From assembly GCA_012845835.1 (NCBI GenBank), contig JABAKD010000021.1, forward strand, positions 15,043,257 through 15,107,256: a stretch of 64,000 nucleotides of DNA. The letters run 5' to 3'. The notes below the pieces were generated by a model. That model saw only the letters and a list, made by a program, of their open reading frames with translations, made no database searches and was not told the DNA's origin. The position numbers and the translations under genes are program-made. Within the stretch, counting starts at the first letter, position 1; every line of letters begins with the position of its first letter. The stretch is from Undaria pinnatifida (Eukaryota; Sar; Phaeophyceae; Laminariales; Alariaceae). This document shows, one piece after another, positions 1 to 12,300 of this stretch.

Positions 1-22
1 GTAGTTTTGCGGGGTTTTTTTG

Positions 23-141
23 GTGCAACGGGTTGCTGGTCTCTGATGCTGATGTGTTGTACTGTTTGTTTTTTGTTGACAGTTTTGGTGCAACGGGTTG
101 CTCTCTGATGCTGATGTGTTGTACTGTTTGTTTTTTGTTGA
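23..141. repeat. Two-copy ~65-bp tandem repeat in the leftmost intron
   Basis: The segment with ggtgcaacgggttgct and gatgctgatgtgttgtactg occurs twice in tandem, each copy ending in an acceptor-like ttgacag. It lies in the partial intron before polymerase exon 1. Confidence 0.7.
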
Positions 142-239
142 CATGTTTTTGTTGTTGTTGTTGTTGTTGTTGCCGTCCCTTCTGCCTTCTTCCTGTTTTT
201 GTTGCTTGTGATGATGGTTTGCTTTGGCTGCGTTTGCAG

Positions 240-327
240 GTCTGGCACAATTACGGGTTCGATCGACACGTGATGTACAACACACCGGACAATCGGGAGG
301 AGCAGAGGATCGACTGCCGAGGCTTTG
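240..327 (+). CDS. Polymerase exon 1 of window (exonuclease motif II)
   Basis: Follows the acceptor ttgcag and ends before gtaagg, phase 1. It encodes WHNYGFDRHV, matching the 3'-5' exonuclease II motif of POPs (NYxFD). The second half (PDNREEQRIDCRGF) is the part echoed many times in the following intron. Confidence 0.9.
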
Positions 328-3300
328 GTAAGGAGGGGGTGTCAGGGACGGGATGAGGGACGGGCGATAGTCGCAGCAGCTGTATTTCCTGGCCTGTAGG
401 TGCTTTGTCAGAAATGAATAGAATGGTTGTGGAGTACATGTCGCAGACAAGCGGGAGGAGCAGAGGATGGACTACGGAAGCCTTGATATGGAGGGGATAA
501 AGGGAGTGGGGGACAGGGGGCAGGGGTTGGGGGATAGGGGACGTAAGCGAGAGGAACAGAGAGAGACTTAGGTTTCGGTAAGGAGGGGGGGGGGGGGGGG
601 GCAGACAGAGGGCAGGGGATAGGGGGCACAGGGGGGAGGACGAAGATAGGGCTTTTGGTTAGGAAGGGATACAGTAGGGGATGGCGGGTATGTCGGACAA
701 GCGGGAGGAGCAGAGACAGGCTTGGTAACGTGGGGGGCTTAAAGGGTGTACTCATTACATGCATAGCCGTAGTCTGCACGCCATAGACTCTCGTGTTCCT
801 ACAACACCAGAATGTAGCATGTCGGGTTTTCACCGATCAGGCATATATGGTGGGGGTGAATAAGGGACGTGTCGGACAGCCGGAAGTACCAACGAGAGGC
901 TTTGGTAAGGAGGGAATATAGGGGGGGGGTAGGGGACATGTCGGGCGTGCGGAAAGAGCTTGAGAAGTTTTTTTTGTATGGAGAGGAAATATGGGAGGAA
1001 GGGATAGGGAACAGACCGGACAAATTTGAAGAACAGGGAGACTTTGGTACGGAGGGGATATTGTGAAGGGGGTAAAGGGTCAAGGACATGTCGGACAAAC
1101 GAGAGGAACAGAGAGAGGCGTTGGTACAGAAGGGATGCAAATGGGGGTAGGGAGTAAGGGATAGGTCGGACTAGCAGAAGCAGGGAGTGGAGGGGATAAG
1201 AGGGCAGGGGGTTGGGGATGAGGCATTTCGGACAAGCGGGAGGAACAGAGAGACTTTGATATGGAGGGAATAGAAGGGAGGGGATGGGGGTGGGGGATAG
1301 GGAGTGGGAGATGTGTCGGACGAGCGGAAGGAGAGGCGTTGGTAAGAAGGGGAGGGGCTGGGGTATGTCGGACAAGCGGGAAGAGCAGCGTATCGGCTGC
1401 AGGGGATTTGGTAAGGAGGGGATATGTAAGGGGGTTAAGAGAAAAACGTGCTGAACACTGTACGACATTCACACACGGGTATATCGCGCGTGCAACGTTT
1501 CTGCGTTGTGTTTATTTTGTCGGAACTTTCGATACGATATCTGGCGCTGAGTGTTCCCAAATGTTTGGATTGGCTTACGCGTCGCAGCTGGCGACACGAT
1601 GCACATGGCGAGACTCTGGGATACGAGCATGGACAAGATCAGCGGCGAGGGAGGGTTCTCCTTGGAAGCGCTCTCCTTGAAGCTGCTGGGTAAGTCATGT
1701 ATTTTCACCGTTTAATATTCGACTATTACTCGATTAATTTCAAAATATCAAACGCTATTTTATACTGATACGGAGTTTTTATTTTTTAGTATGTGCTTTC
1801 TCGGAAGTTCCTGTTTCGCGGAGTAAGCTAAAACCGTACTATTTTAGCTTCAAAGATCCAAAACGACGGTAGCATTATCGCTACCGAAGCTTGTTTATAG
1901 CAGTACGAAGGATGTCATTTTTGTTGGTGTATTTGCTGGAAATTTCCTTGCATTTGACGTCGGTGCGTGCCCTCCCAGGGGGAAATCCTTCACCCAAGTG
2001 CGCTCTTTTTTTCCGTTGGCGTTTCTTGGGATTTTTCCGTTGCGGTTGCCGCCCGTGCGCGCCCTCACAGGTGAAAGACTTGAACAGACTGACGCTCTTT
2101 TAGTCACATAGTTTTCTAGAAATTATTGTGTGCACGCCTTCCTAGCGGGAAACTACCTAAATATTGAAGCTCTTTTTCCCTCTTTTTCTCGGAAATTCCT
2201 TGCGGTTGCCGCTCGTCTTGCCAGGGGAAGACTACCGAAAAACGCCGATGAAGGAACTGTTCGGAATACCCAAGATGAAGAGAGATGGAACACCAGGAAA
2301 TGTGTTGGTGGTGAGGGCGACATTGCGGGGTAATTTCGAAGGAGTTGCGGGTTTATTGCACACGGTTTGCTGTTTAGTTGCGGCGCAAATGTCAATCACC
2401 GGCGTTTGATTATTTCTGAATGCAGGCTCTTCGTGAAACTGTTGCGGAACAGTTGTCTTTGGTTGCGGATTGTTTATATGCCGGTAAGTTGTAGCGAACT
2501 ATGGTAATTCAGTTGCAGCGCAAAATGTTCATCGTCATACGCTGAGTGCGCGGTAATTATGAACATATTACGGAGTAATTATGTTTGCGGTGCAACGATC
2601 TTTCATCAAGGTACCAGTGTTCGATGCACTGCGTGCGGGATAATTGTGGAGGAGTTGCGGGACTATAGTGCTTTATTTTGAGGTGCAATTGCGAAGGCTG
2701 GTTGTTTAGTTGCGATGCAATTATCTTTCACCAGCGTTTGGTGCACTGACTGCGGGACAGCTATGGAATTATGTTTAGGTTGCAGGGTATTTGCGGTTGG
2801 ATGATGCTTGGCTGTAAATTGCGGTGTAATGACGGTGAAGTTATGGGGTAGTTGTGAATCGATATGGTGTGTTTGCGGCGCAGTTGGCTTTCACCGGCGT
2901 TGGGTGCACTGGCTATGGAGCTTGTGTGTGAGAGAGAGCGGGAGGGAGGTAGTCTTACGTCTATTCTGCTATTTTCTCCTGTTTTGTTCGCTCTTTGCCC
3001 GCCAGCTGCCGCCTATAGACGAGATTCAGACAAACCCCGAGTTTCGCCCGGAGTTCATCAAGTATTCTGCCTATGACGCTCAGGTGAGAGACTGGCTGTG
3101 TAGTAAGAGTTGATGCTGTTGTTGTTGTCGTAGTTGCTTGTGAGCTCAGGTAATCTAAATCCCTTTAGGGTTTAGTTTCTGTTTGGGCTATTGCCCACAC
3201 GGCTATATTTTCTTGACAGAGGTGGATTGACCGGAGTTTTCGTATCACGGCCGATAACTTCCACCTCATGGCCCTGACGGCCACGCGCTGGCGGTAGTGC

Positions 3301-6300
3301 CTCCGCACATGTCACTCGCCGCCATCTGAGAAGTCTCGCGGTCCTGGTCGCTAAGATCGTCGAGCAATCCCGGGGGGAATAGTCCCGAAAAGTTGGTAGC
3401 ACGTAGTGTAAGTCTTCACTCCCTGTATTAAGGGCAATCGCGCCCAGCATACTGATGCAGTCCAGTATATACTGGCGGCTGTTGTCTGATCTCAGGTCAA
3501 GGATTTACTGGTTTGAGTCCAGTGCCCTGACCGCTCCGCCACGTCTCTATTTTCAAGTCGAAAATAGTCAACGGAACATGACGCTACAAGTGATACCAAT
3601 CAACACACATAATCAACGTATAAGTTGATTAAGTTATGCTATTGTTTGTATTTATATAATCGCCGAGGTCGTGGTTATTGTATAAACTTGTTCTAACAAC
3701 GTCGGCTGTGAGTTCGACAAATTTAGGATCGATACTCATCTTCGCGCGCTGCGTGATACACCGGCCGCCCGTTTTTAGTAAGTTGTACTTAGCCGTCATT
3801 GTTACGGGCAACATTGAACATATACAGCAGAAGTGAAACCTTGTCAATATCAATAGTAATAATGAACAAACCTGCAATAAACGTGATAATGACCTTGACG
3901 ATTCAGGTGACATGGATACTCCGGAGTATTATTTTCCCTTGCAGGAAGCAATACATCATGCGCCAATATTTATGTATTGCATCGTTTTTCTCACAATTAA
4001 ATATGATTTTGTTACGCGATCATGCAACTAGTCCTACAATAGTCGTCCTTTGTCGACAGCGACTTGGTTTGGAAGGCCGAAATCAGCACTGATGAAATCG
4101 TTTCGGCCAACTGGCAGCGCCAGTATCTGATATGGAGGGGCCAACAACCATAGTCTTTTCGAGGAGAGACCTAATGATAACGTAACATTCTCGCCGCCTA
4201 GGGCATCGATCAACATAAAACCCTCGGCGGCGTCATGTAAATTATGTGGTCTTGCCCTGATGAGTCTGTCGGTCGGGGTATGATTGTGTCGCTTGATCGA
4301 AGGTCGATCGTTAGCTGAAAGCTGCCACAATTGACGATCCATCAACACGAACGAGTAGTTCGTACCTGATATCATAACAATATCAAGCCAGTGCACTGTC
4401 ATATACCTTGTATGTGAAAAGAAATGCCACCTCTCGTCAGCAGCTCTTCGAGAGAAAACCCGACCACAACGCGGGCAACTTCAATCCCCCATGAGTATGG
4501 ATCATCCTAGAACATTCGACGCTCTCATCTAGAGTCAGGTTAGCGGTGGCAACAGCAGCGTCGATACGAGCTACCCTATGCATCTATCATATGGGATCTG
4601 GGCTCTCGGAGGGTGGGATTTGATCAGCTCTGGTCACAAACTGCAAAACAGAGGTACACATCATGCAAATGCAGCAAGGTGGTTTGGGCAACTCTTAACA
4701 CCAACGTAGATGTTTTTTTTTTTTCTTCCTTTCACACTTCTACTTTCCAGCTTCTGGCCAAGCCGTGGTCACAGGCGTCGTCCCTTCTCCCCCCCGGTTC
4801 TTGCCTTCAATTTATATCGCGCATAGGGTTCAGCAATCCCACTGCTCGTCGATTTTTCATCGAATGTTGCTAACTCACGCTTTCGTGTTTTCCGCAAGTC
4901 AATTTGTGCATAAGAAAAAGTCCCCACTAATTTATACGAGTATGCACTCGGGGGGATTCGAACTCACGAAACTGACCTATACCAGGCTCGAGGACAACCT
5001 GATACGCCACCGGGGCGACCGGCAGGTGTATGAGGTGGTGATGATGTGCTGTGGTGCCGCTTTCGTACCGATGCGATGTTGCGACTGCTGTACTTTCGTA
5101 TTTGGTACTGTACCGTATCGCGAGAAGAATGTTATCAACCACATTAACATCATGAACCAACGAAAACTCAAAATTGGCAACATCCAGCAGTATTTCTCGG
5201 CAGAAGACGCAACCAGCACAACGCTCGCCACCTCTTGCGCCGTACCATATATCCTTCCTTTGGGTTGTGCCGAATTGTACCTGCACAAACGAGGCGTAGG
5301 TACGTTGTACTCGTATTGTAAATCGGTTTTCTCGTAGGCCGGTTTTGCTTTTGAACAATGAAGTGTCCAGCAGTATAATATGTGATGAAAGGCAGCAGCA
5401 GTAGTAGTGCTTACTTGAATGCCTGGTGGACTGTGCAAGGTTGGATGTTCTGTTTTGGAAAACATTCTTGGAAAAGGTAGATCTCCATACATCCAACCAT
5501 TGGACGACTTTTTTGTTTTTTTACTAAGACCATTGGATAAACTAAGCAAAAACGTTTTTTACATTTTGACCTGCAAACAGTAGACAGCATTCAAATGCAG
5601 GGGGTTTGGGGACTTGGAAATAACTTCGTGACAGCCCGGCAACTGAAGTCACTGCTGGGAAAGGATCGCGCGCTGACGATGACACGGCGAACAGCACATG
5701 CATTACCCAGGGGAAATAACAGGGCGGGGATTAAGATCGAAGCTGGGGCCACCCCAGGCGATTCCATGTGGTAAACGTTAGTTGCACATTGGTGGTTGTG
5801 AACTCAAGCAATCTAGCTCGTGCGTTCGCTTCTATTATATGGTAAACGTCTGGTGTATGGCTTGCCTATTATGTGGTGAGCTATTCCTCTACATTTGTGC
5901 TTGTGGGCTCGGGCTACATGGCTCGGGCATACCTGGTACGTGTCTTGTATATGGTGAACTCTTGCTGTGCATTTGCGCTTGTGGTCTCAGGCGACCTGGC
6001 TGGTACACCGGGCGCTGACGGAAAAACTGAGGGAGATGCCCTGGAAGGACGACAAGACAATGTTGGACTTCTACGAGATGTACTACGTGCCGTTTGGAGA
6101 ACTGCTCACCGACATGGAGAGGTAAGATTAATTGATTGATTGGGGTGTTTGCGATTTCCAATCTCTTGAGGGTTGGGAAAAAACGTAAAAATGGTGTTGA
6201 AACCGACGAATGTCACGACCCAAGGCCAACCAGCCCACGGAAACAACAACTTGGAAAAATAAATGATAGAAAAACGTATTTCGTAACCATGTTTGTTTAT

Positions 6301-9300
6301 TTTCGCTGGTTTTTTGGGTGTTGGGTTCGACTTGGAGTGTGACTTTCGATGGTTTCAATACTATTATTAGTACATTTTTTATTTTTTTCCTACCCAACTC
6401 CTACCCAACCGAATTTGGTAAATCGCATGCCAGGAAATGGTACACCACATTGGGTGGTTGATCGATTGAGTTATTATTTGGTGTTTGCTTGGTTGATTCA
6501 TTGTTTGGATTGATTTGATTGGTTGTTGATGGGTTAGTTGATTGTACGTCTACAGGACCCTACGTGAAATCCGGAGAGCTCCTCACGGACATGGAGAGGG
6601 AGTTGGTTGATACCACTGGTAGTTGATTTAGCTGAGTGAGTGATTGATTGCTTGATTTGACTGGTTGATTTGGTTGGCTATAATTGTTGATGGATTGGTT
6701 GATTTTACGTCTACTAGGTACGAGATCTACTAAGTATCCTTTGGAGAATTCCTCACCGACATGGAGGGGTACTTGGTTGATGATCCAGTTATTGGTTGGT
6801 TGATTACCAGGTAGATTTGTGTGTGATGGATTGGTTTATTTATGTTGATTTTATTGGTTGGTTTTATTGACTGAATTGGTTGCTTTGATTCGTGATTGAT
6901 TGATTGATTTTATGGATGATTGATGAATATTGTTGTGGCTGACAGTGGTTTATTTTTTTTACTGTTTGCTGCAATTTCATGTTTTAGTGACGAATGATTG
7001 ATTGTTGATCGTTGATTTACCGGTATTGGTCCTCAATTGTTTGTGACCTCACTGATTATTGTTTTTTATCATTGATCATTGATAATTGATCACGGTTCAT
7101 TGATCGTTGATCGCTGGTTGTTGATCATTGATTATTGGGTCGTTAATTTTTTATCGTTGAGTGCTGATCATTGAATATTGACTATTGATAATCGATTGTC
7201 ACTCATCTCCAGGAACGGCATGTACGTGGAGGCGAAGGGTTACCTGAAGGACGTCGAGGTCCAAGCCAGGAAGGACAAGAAAAAGGCAGAGGTGCGAAGT
7301 TTTGTTTTTTTCTTCTTTTAACTATCAACCCCTTTGGGATCCATGTGCAACGGCCCTAAAAGCGACATGTGTTGTTTTATCAACCTTGTTGTATAAGCTT
7401 ACAACTCTGTACAAGTACCATCACTTAGGTTGTACTTCGGACACACTATCTACCCCTACAGCCCGGGCTGCTTCCTGTGAACAGCAGTATTGCCATTTTT
7501 TTCAGCACATCCCCCTCCTGAAGTCCCACTGGGGTTTCACAGTTTAAGATCGTACAATACGGGACCCGCCTAGTTTGTTCAAACCCCCCACTTACAATCG
7601 AAATCGGCCAGAGTAATAAACACCTCTACGCAGTTGATATCACGTCATTATCTTTCTGACCATCCATGACGTAGTTTTCATTCTTTCCCCCCACCCCCCT
7701 CAACCCCCCCCCTCCAACGCCCTCTTTTCCAACCACCCGCACGATCACCTAGACCTAGCACCACGCGTATAACAAGCCCCTACCTATCTTTGATCTCACA
7801 GCCGGAGTGTATTTGAATATTGTATGTGACCTAAACCTTCTAAAAAAACCTCCCCCCCTCCCCCCCCCCTTCTCGCTCTCCCTCGCTCAAACGCCCCACC
7901 ACCTAATATCAAAATCCGCCAGATTAATGAACACTTCACGGACTGGATATCACCTCGTTATGTTTCTAGAGCCATCCATGCCGCTGCTTCCCCCCCCCCC
8001 CCCCCCCCGCCCCGAACGCCCCCTCCTTCCCCACTACCCGCACCATCGCCTAGACCTTGCACCACACGTATAGCAAACCCCTACATCTATGCCACCTAAA
8101 GCCCTTCCCTCCCCCCACCCCCCCCGCCCCCACCCCCCACCCCCCCACCCCATCCCACCCCCACCCCCTCGAACACTCCGCCCTCTACTCTCTGATTGTA
8201 CGACTTACCCCAGGATATACGTTATAAACTGATGCATTCTTTTCAAAACCGTCACATTTATCCCCTTAAAAGAATGTATAGTTTCCACGCACAGATTGAG
8301 CTGCCCCACCCGCCCCACCCCCGCCCCAACCCCCCCCCTCCCCATGATAAACTGGTGCATTTTTTTTTCTTTTCTTTTTTTTTTTCTTCCCAAAACCGTC
8401 AGATTTATCCCCTCAAAGAATTTATAGCTTACATGCACAAATTGCCCCCCCCTTTCCCCCCCCCCCCCCCCCCCCTCCAAACCCGCTCGCTTTTGATCAA
8501 AACCAGGCCCCCACGTCCTTAAAAACTCCGCCCTCCCCTCACCGGATATTCGACTTACAGGATTCAGTTGATAAACGGATGCATTTCCTTCCACAGCTGT
8601 CAGATTTTGTCCCCCTCAGAAACGGGTTTTATAGTTTCCGCGCACAGACTGACTAACATCACCCTGTTGACCCTGATAGCTACACTGTAGTTGCAAGGGG
8701 AGTCGCCGACCTATATCCTTGATGAGGACACACAACCCGTAATACGCGCGATCGGAGTATCACACATAGCTTGCAAAGATGAGTTTCGACAAAATATTCG
8801 ATTTCACAGCTGGAGTGTATTTTCATTTTTTATAATACGGGACAGCTTGACTTTTGCACGAATCACACCAGTTTTTTTTTCTTTTCGCTTGGGTCTTGGC
8901 ACCGCCTGCTTTTTGATCGCTAAGTCCTTTTATTTTGTTGTTGTCTTTATATTGTTCAAGCTTTCGGCCGCTCTCTTGATTTTGACGGCACGTAGCCTCT
9001 TTCATCGTCTGATCTACTTCTCCCTCCCTCCCTCCCTCCCTCCCTCCCTCCCTGCCTCCTCCTTCTCTCCCCACCCTCCTTTTTTTCTCCTCCAGGAAAC
9101 GTTTCTGAATTGGGTGAAGCGAATCCAGCCCGGATCCGAGGCCCTAAACCCTTCGTCAACTATCCAGATTCAGGTATACCGATACAAACGTAGTCCCACG
9201 TTGGCGTGGTATCCTTTAGTGCGGATCCCCAGTTTGATGCAGGGAACTGCCCAGATTCAGATACACCGGTGCGGTCATGTTCCCGCGTTAGTGCGATATC

Positions 9301-12300
9301 CTTTAGGGGCGAGCCCCCAGTTTAGTTCGGCAGAAGTCCAGCCTGGATCGGAGATCCGAAACCCTCCTTCCACTCCCCAGATCCACGTATCATACGAGTA
9401 CACCGGTATGAGATTCTGCAGCGCTCGCTGCTATTAATGGCAACTCGCGCTGGTGGGCATTGGTAACTGTTTTGTCAACTGTGTGCTTTGGTGAGAAGAG
9501 TTGTCCCACAGTAGTAGCAGTAGTGGTTGCATTCGTTGGGCGAAACGTTTCTGACGTCCTGACCTCGACAGTGCGGTTGAGTCCCCTCTACAGTGTGGTT
9601 GAGCTCCCTCAACTGTGGCACTATCGGTTAGTATGACAAATTTACGAGTACATTGGTTTTTTTTTTTTTCTTCTGCTAGCGCATAGAAGTGTTGGTCGGG
9701 TTGCCCGAACGAAAGCCTTCGAAGTCATGTTTCGGGTGATGTATTTGAGCTCCTGATGTTAGGATCTCAGAAAGTTGTTAGAGTCTTCTGCTGGACCCCT
9801 AGCGTGGGATGACTTGGAGTCAGCAGCATCGAACACGATGCAAGCATTTTATAGTCATCACGCAACGATTTCGTTTTGCGTTTCTCGTTTTGTTTTGGGA
9901 GATTTCGGCGGTCGGACTAGACACGGAGATTCGGGCACGACGAGGCGAGGCTGGAAAAGCGCTCTTACTTTTTCAACGCCGTCGTAAATTGTAAATTAGA
10001 AATTCGCTTCGCTTCGCAGCCTGAAGACGTCAAGAGATTTCAATTTTTCTCGGTTACAATGGGCCACCCGGGGATGATTGTTTTTGTCCCCGCCTCGAAA
10101 TAACGTCGTATTTGTCACTGGACGCGAGAGTAATAGTCAGGAATGTTATTGGAAAACCTGAGAAAAGCTATTCACCGGAAGATATATATATGTAGTTCTG
10201 TGCTGTCTTTAAGAGTTGTTCTTGTTCTGTTTTTGTTTGCAACTTGACAGACGTTACTCTTCGGAGGCTCCAAAAATGGGAAGACGGGCGAACTGGTTCC
10301 TGCTCAACGAGAGTTTAAGGTGAGCTGGAAGGCGTTTTTTGGTCGGGATTTACCTTAACCCCCCCCCCTCCCCCGCCCCCTCCGAGTGGCCGCACCAGAA
10401 AACAAAGTAACTCGTTGGCGCTGTCATGCGTAATCAAGAAAGTAGGCACAAGGTACCGAAATCCGTCTTACGAGCGGTTCTTGGAAGGATGCAGATCACC
10501 CTTCTCGCGACTCGCCGAACACCTCACGGCGCTTCGCGCTTGGTGCAAGCAATGTGCCTGGTTGGTGAAAACTCGACGTGCTCCGTACCATCCCGGTATA
10601 GCAGGGATGCGAGGGTCTATGGTCATACGACTACGGCCATGCACAAACTGAGTGCACCTCCCCCCCCCCGCATCGGGAATGTACACGAACACCCAATATT
10701 TTGAAGGTATATATTAATGACATCATAGTGAAGTAGAAACAGCAAAGCAAGGAGTCAAGATGGGGGGAAGATACGGTGTCGGGGTTGATGTTTGCGGATG
10801 ATTTCGTGGGGATATCAGAAGCACCCGAAGGATTGCAGAAACAGATAGAGAAAGCACTAGAGTACCCTGGAAAATGAAGCGTGACAGCGAATGTGAAAAA
10901 ATGCGGAGTAGTTGTATGTACCGAAGATAAAGAAAATCCGGTAAATTTCGAATGGAAGTGGGGAGAAGATGAACTACCGATCGTAGACCAGTATACGTAC
11001 CTTGGCGTGGAGATATTAAAGGACTTCTCTTGGGATGCACACATAGCGAAAGTAAATGAAAAGGGTAAATCACAAGTAGGCAAGATGGATGCGATCCTAA
11101 CAGACCCGCGCCGTGACACCAGGATTAAAATATGTATTCTGATGAATGTGATTGTACCAAAGTTGAGAGTATGCAGGAGAAGTATGGGAAGGGAACGCGA
11201 AGTTCGTAAGCCAACTGGAAGCAGTGCAGATGGCAAGATGCTAGGATGCCCAAGTACGACGAGTAATGCAGTATTAAGAGAAGAACTAGGAATGTACCCA
11301 CTTGAAACAAGTAAAGACGTGAGGAAGTTGAAATGTCAATACAAAGTAAAGAATACACCAAAAAAAAGAGGTTGCTAGCTATACTTGAGAGGGCTGTATG
11401 GAAGAAAATAACGAAAGGGCGAGCTGAAATAAAATGGGATAACGTAGTCGAGAAAATATGGAAGGGATTAGGGGGAGACCAAGAAGAGGTACCTGATACT
11501 GTCTATAGAGAGGTTTGGCGGGTACAAGCGAGAAGTAAAATAAAGAATAGGAGAAAGGGAAAGGCTAGCGCTAAGAAATAAGGCGAAAGAGGAGAAGCAC
11601 TTAAGAGCTATACGGGGGGTTGAGGGAAGATGTTGGAATGAAAACGTGTCTGCTCGGCAAAGTGGGCTACGCGAAAAAGCTGAAACTGAGATTTCGTGTA
11701 GGGGACCTGGACCTACCAAAAAGAAGAAAGAGATATGCCAGTAGTCGGGAGGGGGAGGATGTGGCTACAAAATAGTACCCTTGTGGCACAACAATGGAGA
11801 GCAGGACGCACGTAGTAGGATAATGTGAAATATACAAGGAGGAATGAGATGCGTTAGGGAAGGAGATGAGGAAATTCGACGTATGGAACATGGAAGAGTG
11901 TGGAAGACTAGAGAGTAGCGCGAAAACGATCGCTATCCGAGGAGATAGATGGTGACCACAGACGGCGAAACAGGAGGGGGATAGGATGAGCAAACAGTTT
12001 CTATGTAGTATATGGGCGAAGCGTAATGAGCGCCCAGATGTTGGAAGTGTCTCTATTAGGATTAGGAACGGTGCTCCGTCTCGGAAGGGATGCGTGGTCA
12101 ACGGTCAAATAACTAAGGCAAGCAACAAATGAGTACCCCCCCCCCCGCCCCCCGCATCGTATCATGTAGTGTTTAAGGCACCCACGATGTAGTTACATAC
12201 TACTCCCATTGCTGTCTCTGGAAATGGCCATGCCGCAAAATTAAATTAACTCGTTGAAGCTCTCATCTATATGCAAGCCTGCCTCACAAGCGGTTCTTAG

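Noticed and set aside
4945-5016. A genuine tRNA gene
   Set aside because: A and B boxes are present, but acceptor and anticodon stems do not pair well by eye and the flanks are repeated at 44290; a SINE head is the better reading.
4765-5549. Open frames of about 190 codons on both strands
   Set aside because: They overlap the SINE and share no family features; overlapping open frames on both strands argue against coding.
8691-9437. 248-codon open frame overlapping polymerase exon 7
   Set aside because: It runs through repeat and intron sequence in a frame different from the exon's conserved reading.
10881-11378. Functional reverse transcriptase gene
   Set aside because: The open part begins after a stop within the domain, lacks the FADD box in the same frame continuation and is followed by frame breaks.
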